A stretch of DNA of 64,000 nt from Micromonospora_I sp040659735 (lineage in GTDB: Bacteria > Actinomycetota > Actinomycetes > Mycobacteriales > Micromonosporaceae): positions 1 to 64,000 of the forward strand of contig NZ_JBFANZ010000022.1 in NCBI RefSeq assembly GCF_040659735.1. Direction: 5' to 3'. Below, in pieces: positions 8,423-16,079 of the stretch (position 1 is the first letter of the stretch; every line of letters starts with the position of its first letter). Below the pieces are notes generated by a model. It searched no databases, was not told the origin of the DNA, and worked only from the letters and a program-made list of their open reading frames with translations. The translations under genes were made by a program, and so were the position numbers.

Positions 8423-9537
8423 GACAGCACCTCGGAGCGCAGCCGTGCGGCGGCCCGGAGCAGCGCGGCCGCCTCCGCCTGCTCCTCGGTCGGCGGCAGC
8501 GTGCCGGCGGCGAGCCCGAGCGCCGTCTCGACCGAGTCGATCCCGCCGAGCTCCTCGCGGACCGACTTGCCGAGCGTCGCGGTCGCGCCGGTGGCCTCGT
8601 GGCGGCAGAAGTAGGCGACCTCGCAGGCGGACAGGCACTCGGGGGCGTAGCGGGCCTCGACCGCGGCGAGCGCGGCGGCCAACGACGCGGGCGAGCGGGT
8701 GGGGTTGCCGGCGGCGTCGGGCGCCAGGTCGAAGGTCAGCTCCGGCGGCAGCCCCTCGAGGAGCGCGTCGACCTTGGCCATCCGGGAGAGCTGCCGGCGC
8801 AGCGTGGCGAGCTGCTTGCGGACGTCGAGCAGCGCCGCGGTCGGCTGGTTGGAGAAGTCGCGGGGGCAGACGAGTACGACGTTGTGCGAGACCAGCTCCG
8901 GGTCGTGGCCGGCGTCCTCGAGGAGCTGCCGCATGGCGAGCACGTAGACCGCGGCCTGGATCGCGGCGCCGGAGACCTTGCCCGGGTCGGCCTGGTCGTC
9001 GATGACCGCGAACGACTTGATCTCGACGACGTGGAAGCGCCCCTCGATCTGCAACGCGATCAGGTCGGGCTCCAGGTAGACCGGCTGACCGGCGACGTCG
9101 AGCCGCAGCAGCGGATGGTCGAAGAGGGTGCCGGCGCCGTCGACGTGACCGGCGGCGCGGGTCAGCAGCTCGCGGGCGCGGGCGTGCCGCTCCTCCTGGC
9201 TCTCCTTCCCGTCCGGGGTCTCCAGGTCGTCGTAGGCGACCTCGGGGATCGGCAGCCCCAGCCGTTCGCGAAGCAGCCGCAGCAGCTCGGCCGCGCCGTC
9301 CGCCTTGACCTGCGCCTCGAAGACGTTTCCGCGGGCGATCGCGAAGCGCGACTGGCCCGCCGGGGCGGGGAACCCCACCTGGGCGGCGACCCGCTGCTTG
9401 TCGATGCCGGCGCTGTCGAGCACCGCGCGCCGGTCGCAGCCGGGGTTGCCGGTCAGCGCGGCGATGGTGCGCGCGTTGTGCCGGCGGGGCGGGAGCGCTC
9501 CGCGCAGCCGCCCGAGCCGCTCGTCGATGCCCGTCAC
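8419..9537 (-). CDS. RecB/Cas4-family PD-(D/E)XK nuclease with four Fe-S-like cysteines
   Basis: This 372-aa protein has the RecB-family nuclease motifs in order: the N-terminal ARGNVFEAQV (about 68-77), Asp158 in LEPDLI, the ExK pair Glu172/Lys174 in VEIKSF, and QxxxY (Gln194, Tyr198). Cys34 near the N-terminus plus Cys301, Cys305 and Cys311 near the C-terminus reproduce the layout of the AddB/Cas4 4Fe-4S staple, with spacing CX3CX5C at the C-terminal end. A single-strand or end-processing DNA nuclease is inferred. GTG 9537 has GGTGGAG just upstream and removes a low-complexity N-terminal extension. No helicase gene accompanies it; the next gene is an unknown 501-aa protein. Confidence 0.85.
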   Translation of the reverse strand: MTGIDERLGRLRGALPPRRHNARTIAALTGNPGCDRRAVLDSAGIDKQRVAAQVGFPAPAGQSRFAIARGNVFEAQVKADGAAELLRLLRERLGLPIPEVAYDDLETPDGKESQEERHARARELLTRAAGHVDGAGTLFDHPLLRLDVAGQPVYLEPDLIALQIEGRFHVVEIKSFAVIDDQADPGKVSGAAIQAAVYVLAMRQLLEDAGHDPELVSHNVVLVCPRDFSNQPTAALLDVRKQLATLRRQLSRMAKVDALLEGLPPELTFDLAPDAAGNPTRSPASLAAALAAVEARYAPECLSACEVAYFCRHEATGATATLGKSVREELGGIDSVETALGLAAGTLPPTEEQAEAAALLRAAARLRSEVLS

Positions 9538-9711
9538 GGCTCCACCTCTCCCCGCCACCGTTCGACCCATTCGCCCGAATCCGCCACGCCAGCACGGTAC
9601 AAGCTCCGCTCCAGCGATGGCCAGGGCAACGCCGCGCGGCGGCGCGGCTAAGGTCCGCCGTCGGGGTGCCGATTGACCTGGGAAGACCGACGACACCAAG
9701 GAGTCGATTCC

Positions 9712-10260
9712 ATGACCCGTACGACCCGACGCGGCGTCGCCGCTCTCATCACCGCCGCCGCGCTGAGCGCCGGCCTATTCGCCGCCCCCGCCCCCGTCTC
9801 GGCCAAGAGCAAGTCGCCGCGCTGCACCGTGACGGCCGACCAACGGGCGACCGCCGTCGACCAGCTCAACGCCGGCCTCAACGCCCTGCGCGGCCGCAAG
9901 CCGACCACCGCGGAGCGCAAGGCCCTCAACGCCGCCGTCGCCGAGCTTGTCCGGGCCGCCCGGGACGCCAAGATGAGCCCCGAGGTACGCAAGGCGAAGC
10001 TCGCCGAGCTCAAGGCGCTGCACGCCAAACTGCGGGCCGCGACGACCGCCGAGGAGCGGCTGGCCGTGCGCGCCGAAATGCGCGCGATCGTGCTGGACCT
10101 GAAGGCCGCGCGCCTGACCAAGGCGGAGCGCGCCGAGCTCGCCGCCAAAATCAAGGAGTTGAAGGCCGCCCTGCGCGGCAAGCTCACCAAGAGCGAGCGC
10201 AGCACCGTCCAGGCCTCCGTCAAGGCGGCGAAGACCGTGCTCACCTGCAAGGTCGTCTGA
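9712..10260 (+). CDS. Small secreted, Lys/Ala-rich helical protein
   Basis: The 182-aa product has a clear signal peptide (MTRTTRRGVAALITAAALSA, cleavage after about residue 32 at VSA). Only two cysteines remain in the mature chain: one near its start and one four residues from the C-terminus (LTCKVV). They could form a disulfide that closes the chain. Between them the sequence is almost all helix, with repeated 'KAERAELAAKIKELKAAL'-like stretches suggesting an antiparallel helical hairpin or coiled coil. ATG 9712 follows AAGGAG with good spacing. Function unknown; similar small secreted proteins occur in actinobacteria, but I do not recognise a named family. Confidence 0.75.
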   Translation: MTRTTRRGVAALITAAALSAGLFAAPAPVSAKSKSPRCTVTADQRATAVDQLNAGLNALRGRKPTTAERKALNAAVAELVRAARDAKMSPEVRKAKLAELKALHAKLRAATTAEERLAVRAEMRAIVLDLKAARLTKAERAELAAKIKELKAALRGKLTKSERSTVQASVKAAKTVLTCKVV

Positions 10261-10272
10261 CCCACGCCACTG

Positions 10273-10350
10273 CGCCGATCGTGCGGTTGTGGGGCCTGGC
10301 ACACCGGATTCAACGGGGCGCAACGTGGCACCACAACCGCAGGATCGGCG
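10273..10350. repeat. 78-bp palindromic intergenic repeat, family 2, copy B
   Basis: The arms 10273-10292 and 10331-10350 are near-perfect reverse complements (one mismatch in the 19 bp compared). They match the arms of the element at 4127-4203. It lies 12 bp after the stop of the secreted helical protein and could also act as that gene's terminator. Confidence 0.75.
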
Positions 10351-10430
10351 GTGATGGGCGCACGGCGCGCAGTCCTGGGTGGACAGTCGATCGGTGTGGT
10401 CTTGTGGATTTGCGTGGCTACATTGGGTGA

Positions 10431-11537
10431 GTGAGGTCTGTCGATCACCGCGCTGAGCTGGTGAGCGGCGTCTACCGACCGATCCTCCCGGCCCGCCGGG
10501 GCGAACTGATGGCGCTGCAACACCTCACCCCCGCGCAGATCCCCCGCATCCAACCGATCCTGCGGATCCGCCCCACCGCACACGGTCCGGTCCGCGACGC
10601 GTACGACTTCTTCGTGGCGCTACGCGACCGCGCGCCCTACGGCCTGCGGGTCGCGGTCGACCTCGCCGACCTGCCCGACGTCGCCACGGGGCTGCGCGCG
10701 CCGCCGTACGACCTCGGCGAGGACCTCGCCCGGTGGGGCATCCCGATGCTGCCCGTCATCGGACTTGTCGACAGTGGACATCGGCTCGCCGGGCACGGAG
10801 CCGCCGCCCGGCTGCACCTCAACCGGGCCATCGTGCGCTTCCGCCCCGACGACTACGCGGCCGGCCAGACGCACGCCACCGACGCGGTGCGGCGGGTGTG
10901 GCGCCACACCGGGCTCGCCCCGGAACAGTGCGATCTCGTCATCGACCTGGCGGAGGTCAGCTGCCGGGACGACGTGCGGAGCGCCGAGCAACGCGTACGG
11001 CGCATCGTCCTCTGGGCGTGGCACCACCCCTGGCACTCACTGACCCTCGCCTCCGGCGCGATGCCGTCGAGCCTCTCCCAACTCCCGACCGATCGGGCGC
11101 AGCGCCTGCAACGCTGGGACGCGCTGCTGTGGGCGCGCGTCGCCGACTTCGGGCTGGACTACGGCGACTACGGCATCTCCCCGCCCGTACCGACCCGCGC
11201 GCCGCCGCACGCGCCGCTCCCCACGATGCGCTACACCGCCGACGACGCGTGGTGGATCTACCGGTGGGCGCGGCGCGGCGGTCGCCGCGATGACCGCTTC
11301 TACGACCTGTGCCGCGCCCTGGTCGCCTCCGACCACTGGCCCGGCGAAGGCGCGGGCTTCTCCTGGGGCGACCACGAGATCGCCCGGCGGGCCCGCTACA
11401 CCCCCGGGCCGGGCTCCGCGACGAGCTGGATCGCCTGGGGCACGTCGCACCACCTCGCCCATGTCGCGAGCCGGCTCGCCGCCCGCCCCACCCGACCGGC
11501 GCCCTGGCTGAGCCCCCGCGTCGACCACCCGCGCTGA
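10431..11537 (+). CDS. Beta family protein (T4 beta-protein-like)
   Basis: This 368-aa protein matches the 'beta protein' family named after the phage T4 product. The N-terminal pattern is YRPILPARRGELMAL followed by PRIQPILRI, the middle has DLVIDLAEVS, and the C-terminus ends with WIAWGTSHHLAHVASRL. In known members the fold is a TIM-barrel-like repeat of strands such as PVIGL and LRVAVDL. Many family members occur near phage-defence genes, but biochemical function is not established. GTG 10431 is used; GTG 10461 is an alternative starting closer to the conserved region. It converges on the HerA-like gene, only 4 bp between stops. Confidence 0.75.
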   Translation: MRSVDHRAELVSGVYRPILPARRGELMALQHLTPAQIPRIQPILRIRPTAHGPVRDAYDFFVALRDRAPYGLRVAVDLADLPDVATGLRAPPYDLGEDLARWGIPMLPVIGLVDSGHRLAGHGAAARLHLNRAIVRFRPDDYAAGQTHATDAVRRVWRHTGLAPEQCDLVIDLAEVSCRDDVRSAEQRVRRIVLWAWHHPWHSLTLASGAMPSSLSQLPTDRAQRLQRWDALLWARVADFGLDYGDYGISPPVPTRAPPHAPLPTMRYTADDAWWIYRWARRGGRRDDRFYDLCRALVASDHWPGEGAGFSWGDHEIARRARYTPGPGSATSWIAWGTSHHLAHVASRLAARPTRPAPWLSPRVDHPR

Positions 11538-11541
11538 CCGG

Positions 11542-13446
11542 TCAGCCCGCCTCCACCGTCGCCTCGGCGCTTTCTACCGCCGGCGGCGCGGTTTCGACCG
11601 GCAGCAGCGGATCCATGCTCAGCCGGGGCAGTGAGATCAGGTCCGGGTTGCACTCCACCGGCACCACCACCGAGCCGCTCGGCTGCCACTGCACCAGCAG
11701 CAGCGCGTAGTCGGGCAGGTCCTGCAGCGCGCGCGGCTCCACCGCGTACTCGTAGACCCGCTCCCGGGTCCCGGCCTCGCTCCAGTTGATCGCGTCGGCG
11801 ACGCTGCGGGTCTGGCTCCAGTTGCGGGTGACGCTCCAGGTGCGGGTCTCATCCCGGCCGCGCGTGGCGATCAGACCGAGCAGCCCGTGCGAGCTGCGTC
11901 CCTCGCTGTCGGCGGTGCCTTCGGTCTCCGCCGTGCTGTGCGTCTGCGCGCCGCCGAGCGTGCGGGTCACCCGGGTCAGCGTGAACCGGTGCTGGCGACC
12001 GATGAAGTCCGCCGCCTGCCGCGCCTCGTCGTGGTTGGCCAACCGCATGAACCCGACCGCGCCGCCGCCGAGGGTCTGCGCCGACGCGTCGCGCAGGTGC
12101 CGGAAGAGCAGGACCAGGCGCACGCCGCGCCGCTCGCACAGGTCGCTGAGCCGCTCGATGTCCCGGCGCGGCAGGTCGTCGGCGCCCGCGATGACCAGGC
12201 TGCCGAGTTCCTCAGCGCCGGCCGCGACCCGGCGGATCAGCCACTGCACGACGAGGTCGTCCAGCAGTTCGCCGCGCGCGGTGCGCCCGTCGGTCGCGGC
12301 GGCGAGACAGGTCAGGGTGGCGGGCTCGCGGACCCGGCGGCGGGTGCCGAGGGCGGCCAGCGGAGTCAGGTACGCCTCCATCCGGCGCAGCGCGGGGTGG
12401 GCCTGCCGACGGACCTCCTCGCCGAACAGTTCCCCCGCGATCCGCTCGCGCTCCCGGGCGGTCAGCACCTCCCCCGGCGACGGCTCCCCGCTCGACGTGT
12501 CCCCGGTCGACACCGACACCGACGCGGGGGCCGGCTCATCGAGCAGGACCCGCAGCGCGGCCACCAACCGGGGCATCGACAGGTCGTCGCCGAGCGCGTC
12601 GCAGATCGCGGTGAGGATCCGGTCGTCCAGCGCCCGCTCCGCGCGGCCGGCCTGCTCGTCGCCGTGCATCGCCTCGACCAGCACGTCGACCAGTTGCCGA
12701 CGGTCGAGGCCGGCGAGCAGGTCGCTCTCGGCGAGGTCGTCGGGGAGGAACAGCAGGTCGACGTCGACGCCGTTCTCCTGCGCGACCCGCAGCAGTTCGC
12801 GACCGACCGCCTCACCGGAGAAGTCGACCACGGTGAGCGGTGCCCGCGTCGCGAGCAGCGAGGCGCCCAGCACGGTGAGCACGGCTTCCCAGCCCCAGAG
12901 GCTGCCGCCGACGATGTCCACCCGCCGCGCGTCCGGGCGCAGCGTCGCCGCCCGCCACTCGGGCAGCGCCTCGATCCGCGTCTCCTCGTCGCGGTCGAAC
13001 GCGGCCCTGCGGGCGCTCCAGTCGGCGTACGCCCGGTCGTACCAGGCCCGCCGCTCGGCCTCGGCGGCCTTCACCTCGCCCTTCAGCCGTCCGTAGTAGG
13101 CCCGGACGAGCGCCATCGCGCCCGCCGTGACGGCGAGAGCCAGCACGGTGAGCGTGCCGAGCGCGGTGCCGGCCCGGTCGTGGACGAGCCCGACCGCGAC
13201 ACCACAGCAACCGAGCAGGAGGGCGGTGGTCAGCCCGACCGCACCGACGGTGATCATCCGGCCGGGCTGCTTGCGCTTGACGGCCTGGGCCCGCGCGATC
13301 AGGTCGTACGGCGGCGTGGGCGGGGCCGGCGGCGGGTCGCCGAAGCGGCGGCGGGACCCGTTGCGGTCGGAGAAGATCCAACCGAGCCGCTCCCCCGGCG
13401 TGAGCAGCACGGCGGCAGGATCGTCGAGCTGTGGAGACGTCGCCAT
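11542..13446 (-). CDS. Membrane-anchored HerA/FtsK-like protein lacking a Walker A motif
   Basis: The 634-aa product has two hydrophobic segments near residues 65-115 (VGLTTALLLGCCGVAVGLV and LTVLALAVTAGAMALV), then a soluble domain. That domain has the layout of HerA/VirB4-type ATPases: a strand and loop where the P-loop should be, a 'LTVVDFSGEAVGREL' strand, a Walker-B-like LGSLVIAGADDL (about 425), and a C-terminal segment resembling the resolving helix (GGAVGFMRLANHDEARQAADFIG). The P-loop position reads VGGSLWGWEAVL, without GxGKS/T, so ATP hydrolysis is doubtful. The ATG at 13446 has a GGGGGGTGAG site. It converges with the beta-protein gene. Confidence 0.7.
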   Translation of the reverse strand: MATSPQLDDPAAVLLTPGERLGWIFSDRNGSRRRFGDPPPAPPTPPYDLIARAQAVKRKQPGRMITVGAVGLTTALLLGCCGVAVGLVHDRAGTALGTLTVLALAVTAGAMALVRAYYGRLKGEVKAAEAERRAWYDRAYADWSARRAAFDRDEETRIEALPEWRAATLRPDARRVDIVGGSLWGWEAVLTVLGASLLATRAPLTVVDFSGEAVGRELLRVAQENGVDVDLLFLPDDLAESDLLAGLDRRQLVDVLVEAMHGDEQAGRAERALDDRILTAICDALGDDLSMPRLVAALRVLLDEPAPASVSVSTGDTSSGEPSPGEVLTARERERIAGELFGEEVRRQAHPALRRMEAYLTPLAALGTRRRVREPATLTCLAAATDGRTARGELLDDLVVQWLIRRVAAGAEELGSLVIAGADDLPRRDIERLSDLCERRGVRLVLLFRHLRDASAQTLGGGAVGFMRLANHDEARQAADFIGRQHRFTLTRVTRTLGGAQTHSTAETEGTADSEGRSSHGLLGLIATRGRDETRTWSVTRNWSQTRSVADAINWSEAGTRERVYEYAVEPRALQDLPDYALLLVQWQPSGSVVVPVECNPDLISLPRLSMDPLLPVETAPPAVESAEATVEAG

Positions 13447-13577
13447 GGCGACTCACCCCCCATCGACCAGGGTATATCGCCGTGAGTTACCCCGTCGAGC
13501 CGCTGCGCACACCCTCCGTGAGGGGTCGCGTCGCGAGCATCCGTCGCTGCGCCCAGCGGCGGCATAGAGTCGCGGGT

Positions 13578-13862
13578 ATGCCGAAAGCTATCTGGCGCGA
13601 CCTGGTCATCGCCGAGAGCGACAACACCGTGATGGTCGAGGGCAACCACTACTTTCCGCGCTCGACGCTGCGCGAGGACGTGCTGCGCCCCTCGGATACC
13701 CACACGGTCTGCCCGTGGAAGGGCACCGCCTCGTACTACACGTTGGAGCACGACGGCGTACGCAGCGAGGACGCCGTGTGGTTCTACCCGGAACCCAAGC
13801 CCAAGGCAGAGATGATCCGCGATCGGATCGCGTTCTGGAAGGACGTCGAAGTCATCGACTGA
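13578..13862 (+). CDS. DUF427 domain protein
   Basis: This 94-aa protein is a complete DUF427 module. The family features are all present: IAESDNTVMVEGNHYFP, a CPWKGTASYY motif in the middle, and a C-terminal DAVWFYPEPKP segment. The family is a small beta-rich fold of unknown biochemical role; the conserved Cys-Pro-Trp-Lys loop suggests a ligand or reaction site. The ATG at 13578 starts the domain directly; the longer 143-codon frame would add an unrelated Arg-rich segment. It is a single gene facing a HesB-like gene. Confidence 0.88.
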   Translation: MPKAIWRDLVIAESDNTVMVEGNHYFPRSTLREDVLRPSDTHTVCPWKGTASYYTLEHDGVRSEDAVWFYPEPKPKAEMIRDRIAFWKDVEVID

Positions 13863-13882
13863 CGCTCCTGCGCCGCAACGGC

Positions 13883-13915
13883 GTCCGGCCTCCCCACCAC
13901 GTGGGAAGGCCGGAC
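13883..13915. terminator. Bidirectional hairpin between convergent genes
   Basis: A 9-bp perfect outer stem (13883-13891 with 13907-13915), extended by an inner CCCAC/GTGGG pairing, lies between the DUF427 stop and the stop of the HesB-like gene on the other strand. Confidence 0.75.
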
Positions 13916-13923
13916 GGCCCGGG

Positions 13924-14208
13924 TCAGACCGACTGCTCGGCGAGGCCGAACTGCACGGCTCCCTGACCGTCTACCGACGCGTCGAGCGCCTTGTCGTCGA
14001 GGAACTCGGCGGCGTCCGGCTCCAGGAACACCCGGGCGCCGGACGCGTCGAGCACCCGGTCCCCCCGGGCCGGCTCGGCCACCAGGCCGATCGTCAGCGC
14101 CCCGGCCGTGTCGTCGGTGGCGATGCGCAGCCCGGCGCCCGCCGGCACCTCCTGCTGGGTGGTCAGGTCGCGGATCACCAGCACGGCGTTGTCGGTCAAC
14201 GTGAGCAT
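13924..14208 (-). CDS. HesB/IscA-like protein without the Fe-S cysteines
   Basis: The 94-aa product follows the A-type Fe-S carrier fold: MLTLTDNAVLVIRDLT, then AGLRIATDD, and the C-terminal FLDDKALD. The three conserved cysteines of IscA/SufA/HesB are absent; the chain has no Cys at all. It therefore cannot hold a cluster in the usual way. Cysteine-less members are known in actinobacteria and remain without assigned role. ATG 14208 has GAGGAGTC upstream; the TTG one codon earlier is an alternative. Confidence 0.78.
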   Translation of the reverse strand: MLTLTDNAVLVIRDLTTQQEVPAGAGLRIATDDTAGALTIGLVAEPARGDRVLDASGARVFLEPDAAEFLDDKALDASVDGQGAVQFGLAEQSV

Positions 14209-14480
14209 CAAAGACTCCTCGTGATTGTCATCGTCGGTGGTTCTTCGGACACGGCTCCGCCGCTTCGGCGCGGCACACGGAGCTGGTCTACGCGGACGAA
14301 ATGCCCGGCGCGGATGGAGGGCGGCAGGGTGCCGCCGGAGAACGTCGTCAGCTCGCTCGTGGGGCTGACGGGTGGTTCGGCAGGTTGGTTTTTCTCCAAA
14401 AATATGGAATTAGGTCAACGGCCGTCCGCACCCCACGTTGCCCCGTCTCGCCCGAAACGTCAAATCCACCCGGCCGCGAT
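14209..14480. other. 272-bp stretch with no supported gene
   Basis: This holds the upstream region of the HesB-like gene. It contains a locally AT-rich patch (about 14391-14415, TTTTTCTCCAAAAATATGG) that may be its promoter area. A 63-codon minus-strand frame (14208-14399, TTG start) overlaps the HesB-like start and is not convincing. Confidence 0.4.
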
Positions 14481-14517
14481 GCCGGAGCCGGCCACCACGT
14501 GGGACACCGGCTCCGGC
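14481..14517 (-). terminator. Hairpin terminator of the secreted-protein gene
   Basis: A perfect 11-bp stem (14481-14491 with 14507-14517, 15-nt loop) lies 13 bases beyond the stop of the minus-strand gene ending at 14531. Confidence 0.75.
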
Positions 14518-14530
14518 GCGGGAAACCCGA

Positions 14531-15793
14531 TCAGTACGCCGACGCGCGGACCGCGAAGACCGAGCGGCTGCCCGCGTACTCGGTCACCGACCAGAGCTGG
14601 TCGCGGGCCGCCCAGTAGGAGAGATCCTCCGGCCCGATCGGCAGCGTGTCGGTGTGCATGACCACCGAGCCGCCGGGGGTGAAGGTGGCCAGGTCCCCCT
14701 TGTTGCCCGAACCGTCGCTGGTGGAGAGGTAGTACCGGCCGTTGATCGCGGTCGCCCCCTGCATGCTCGTCACCGAGACGTCGTACGCCTGGGTGCCGTG
14801 GGCGTAGCCGTCGCTGGATTCGGTGAACATCCGGGTGGTGTAGTCGATCGGGAAGCGGACCAGCCGCGTGCCGGTGCCCGGGCTGGCGTACTCGCCCACG
14901 ATGACGCTGTCCGGCGTGCTGGTCCGGTCCAACGCGGCGAACGAGAAGGTCAGCGGGGCGTAGCCGCCCGCCGTGGAGCGGGCGTACGAGAGCGCCTGCG
15001 GCAGCACGTACTTGTAGCCGTACGCCTGGTACGAGCCGTCGGACTGCAGGCCGATCGCGGCGCCGTTGGTGGTGCTGGTCTCCCACAGGTGGCGCATGTC
15101 GAAGACCCGGAAGCCCGCGTTGGTGGAGGCGACGTAGAGGTAGTGGCCGTACCAGAACATGCCGCCGGCGTGGAGGTTGATCGGCCGGAACGAGGCCCTG
15201 CCGTCGCTGCGGGTGTACGGCTCCACCAGCAGCACGTGCCGGTAGGTCGGCGCCGACGGCGTCGAGTAGTCCACGAAGGACACCCGGACGCCGCGGTCCA
15301 CGCCGTCGGAACCGTCGTCGTACCAGCTCACCAGGATCGCGGTGGCCCCCTCGTAGGTGCCGGCGTCGTAGGCGTCCGCCGTGGTGGTGACCGCCTGCGG
15401 AATCCAGTAGGCCACGGTGTTGTCGCCACTGTTCCAGCAGAACGACGCCACCCGGTTGGCCGCGCTCGGGGAGCACGCCGTCGCGGCCCGGTTGCCGTCG
15501 GCGACGACCGTCGGGACGCTGACGTTGGGCAGCGCCGCGTCCAGGTCGTCGATGAGCGACGAGTAGGAGCTGGCCTTGAGCCGGAAGTTGGCGGCGGTCA
15601 GCGTCGTCGCGGCGGCGGAGGGGCCCGGCCCGTCGACCGCCTCCGACGGCCCGGTCGGCTCCTCGGCGTCCGGCGCGGGGCTCGGCGCGGGCTGCGCGAC
15701 CGGCCGCGGCGCCGGCTGCGCCGACGCGGTCCCGGCGTTGACGCCGAGCAGGACGACCGCGAACGCGGTGATCAACGTGAACCGTGGTGCCAC
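14531..15793 (-). CDS. Secreted hypothetical protein, probable beta-propeller-like
   Basis: The 420-aa product carries a signal peptide (VAPRFTLITAFAVVLLGV, cleavage near ASA-QP), a Pro/Ala linker to about residue 70, and a long region rich in beta strands. This region has repeated segments such as GHYLYVASTNAGFRVFDMRH and INGRYYLSTSDGSG, reminiscent of blades of a propeller or LVIVD-type repeats. Two cysteines near residues 100-115 could form a disulfide. GTG 15793 has GGGGAGG six bases upstream; the 590-codon frame extends into the divergent control region. Exported and probably a surface or extracellular protein; its function is unknown. Confidence 0.78.
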   Translation of the reverse strand: MAPRFTLITAFAVVLLGVNAGTASAQPAPRPVAQPAPSPAPDAEEPTGPSEAVDGPGPSAAATTLTAANFRLKASSYSSLIDDLDAALPNVSVPTVVADGNRAATACSPSAANRVASFCWNSGDNTVAYWIPQAVTTTADAYDAGTYEGATAILVSWYDDGSDGVDRGVRVSFVDYSTPSAPTYRHVLLVEPYTRSDGRASFRPINLHAGGMFWYGHYLYVASTNAGFRVFDMRHLWETSTTNGAAIGLQSDGSYQAYGYKYVLPQALSYARSTAGGYAPLTFSFAALDRTSTPDSVIVGEYASPGTGTRLVRFPIDYTTRMFTESSDGYAHGTQAYDVSVTSMQGATAINGRYYLSTSDGSGNKGDLATFTPGGSVVMHTDTLPIGPEDLSYWAARDQLWSVTEYAGSRSVFAVRASAY

Positions 15794-15988
15794 CGTATGC
15801 CTCCCCAGGGACAACGGAACGGGGTGATGGCTTGGACCCTGGTCCGGCGCACTGGCGGATGTCAATGAGCTAGGGAAGAAATCCTTCAGATATGCGACGA
15901 CTGACGGCATCTTCCGCCGCACGCGACACCGACTCTGCTCCGCATCGCCACGACCACAACGACCACAACTTATTCGGCGACCGTAACC

Positions 15989-16002
15989 GTGACCTGGGTC
16001 AC
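15989..16002. promoter_or_regulatory. Candidate operator palindrome before tctC
   Basis: GTGACCTGGGTCAC is a perfect 6-bp inverted repeat with a 2-bp centre, about 80 bp upstream of the tctC start and within the divergent control region. It could bind the nearby response regulator; this is inference. Confidence 0.35.
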
Positions 16003-16079
16003 CGCCACCGCCACCATCAACGCAACGCGACGGAAACGCCGCGGAAACAGCTGACGTGATCCTGGTCGAGGAGATGGAT

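Noticed and set aside
14208..14399. 63-codon minus-strand frame before the HesB-like gene
   Set aside because: TTG start without ribosome site, overlaps the next gene's start, no recognisable protein.
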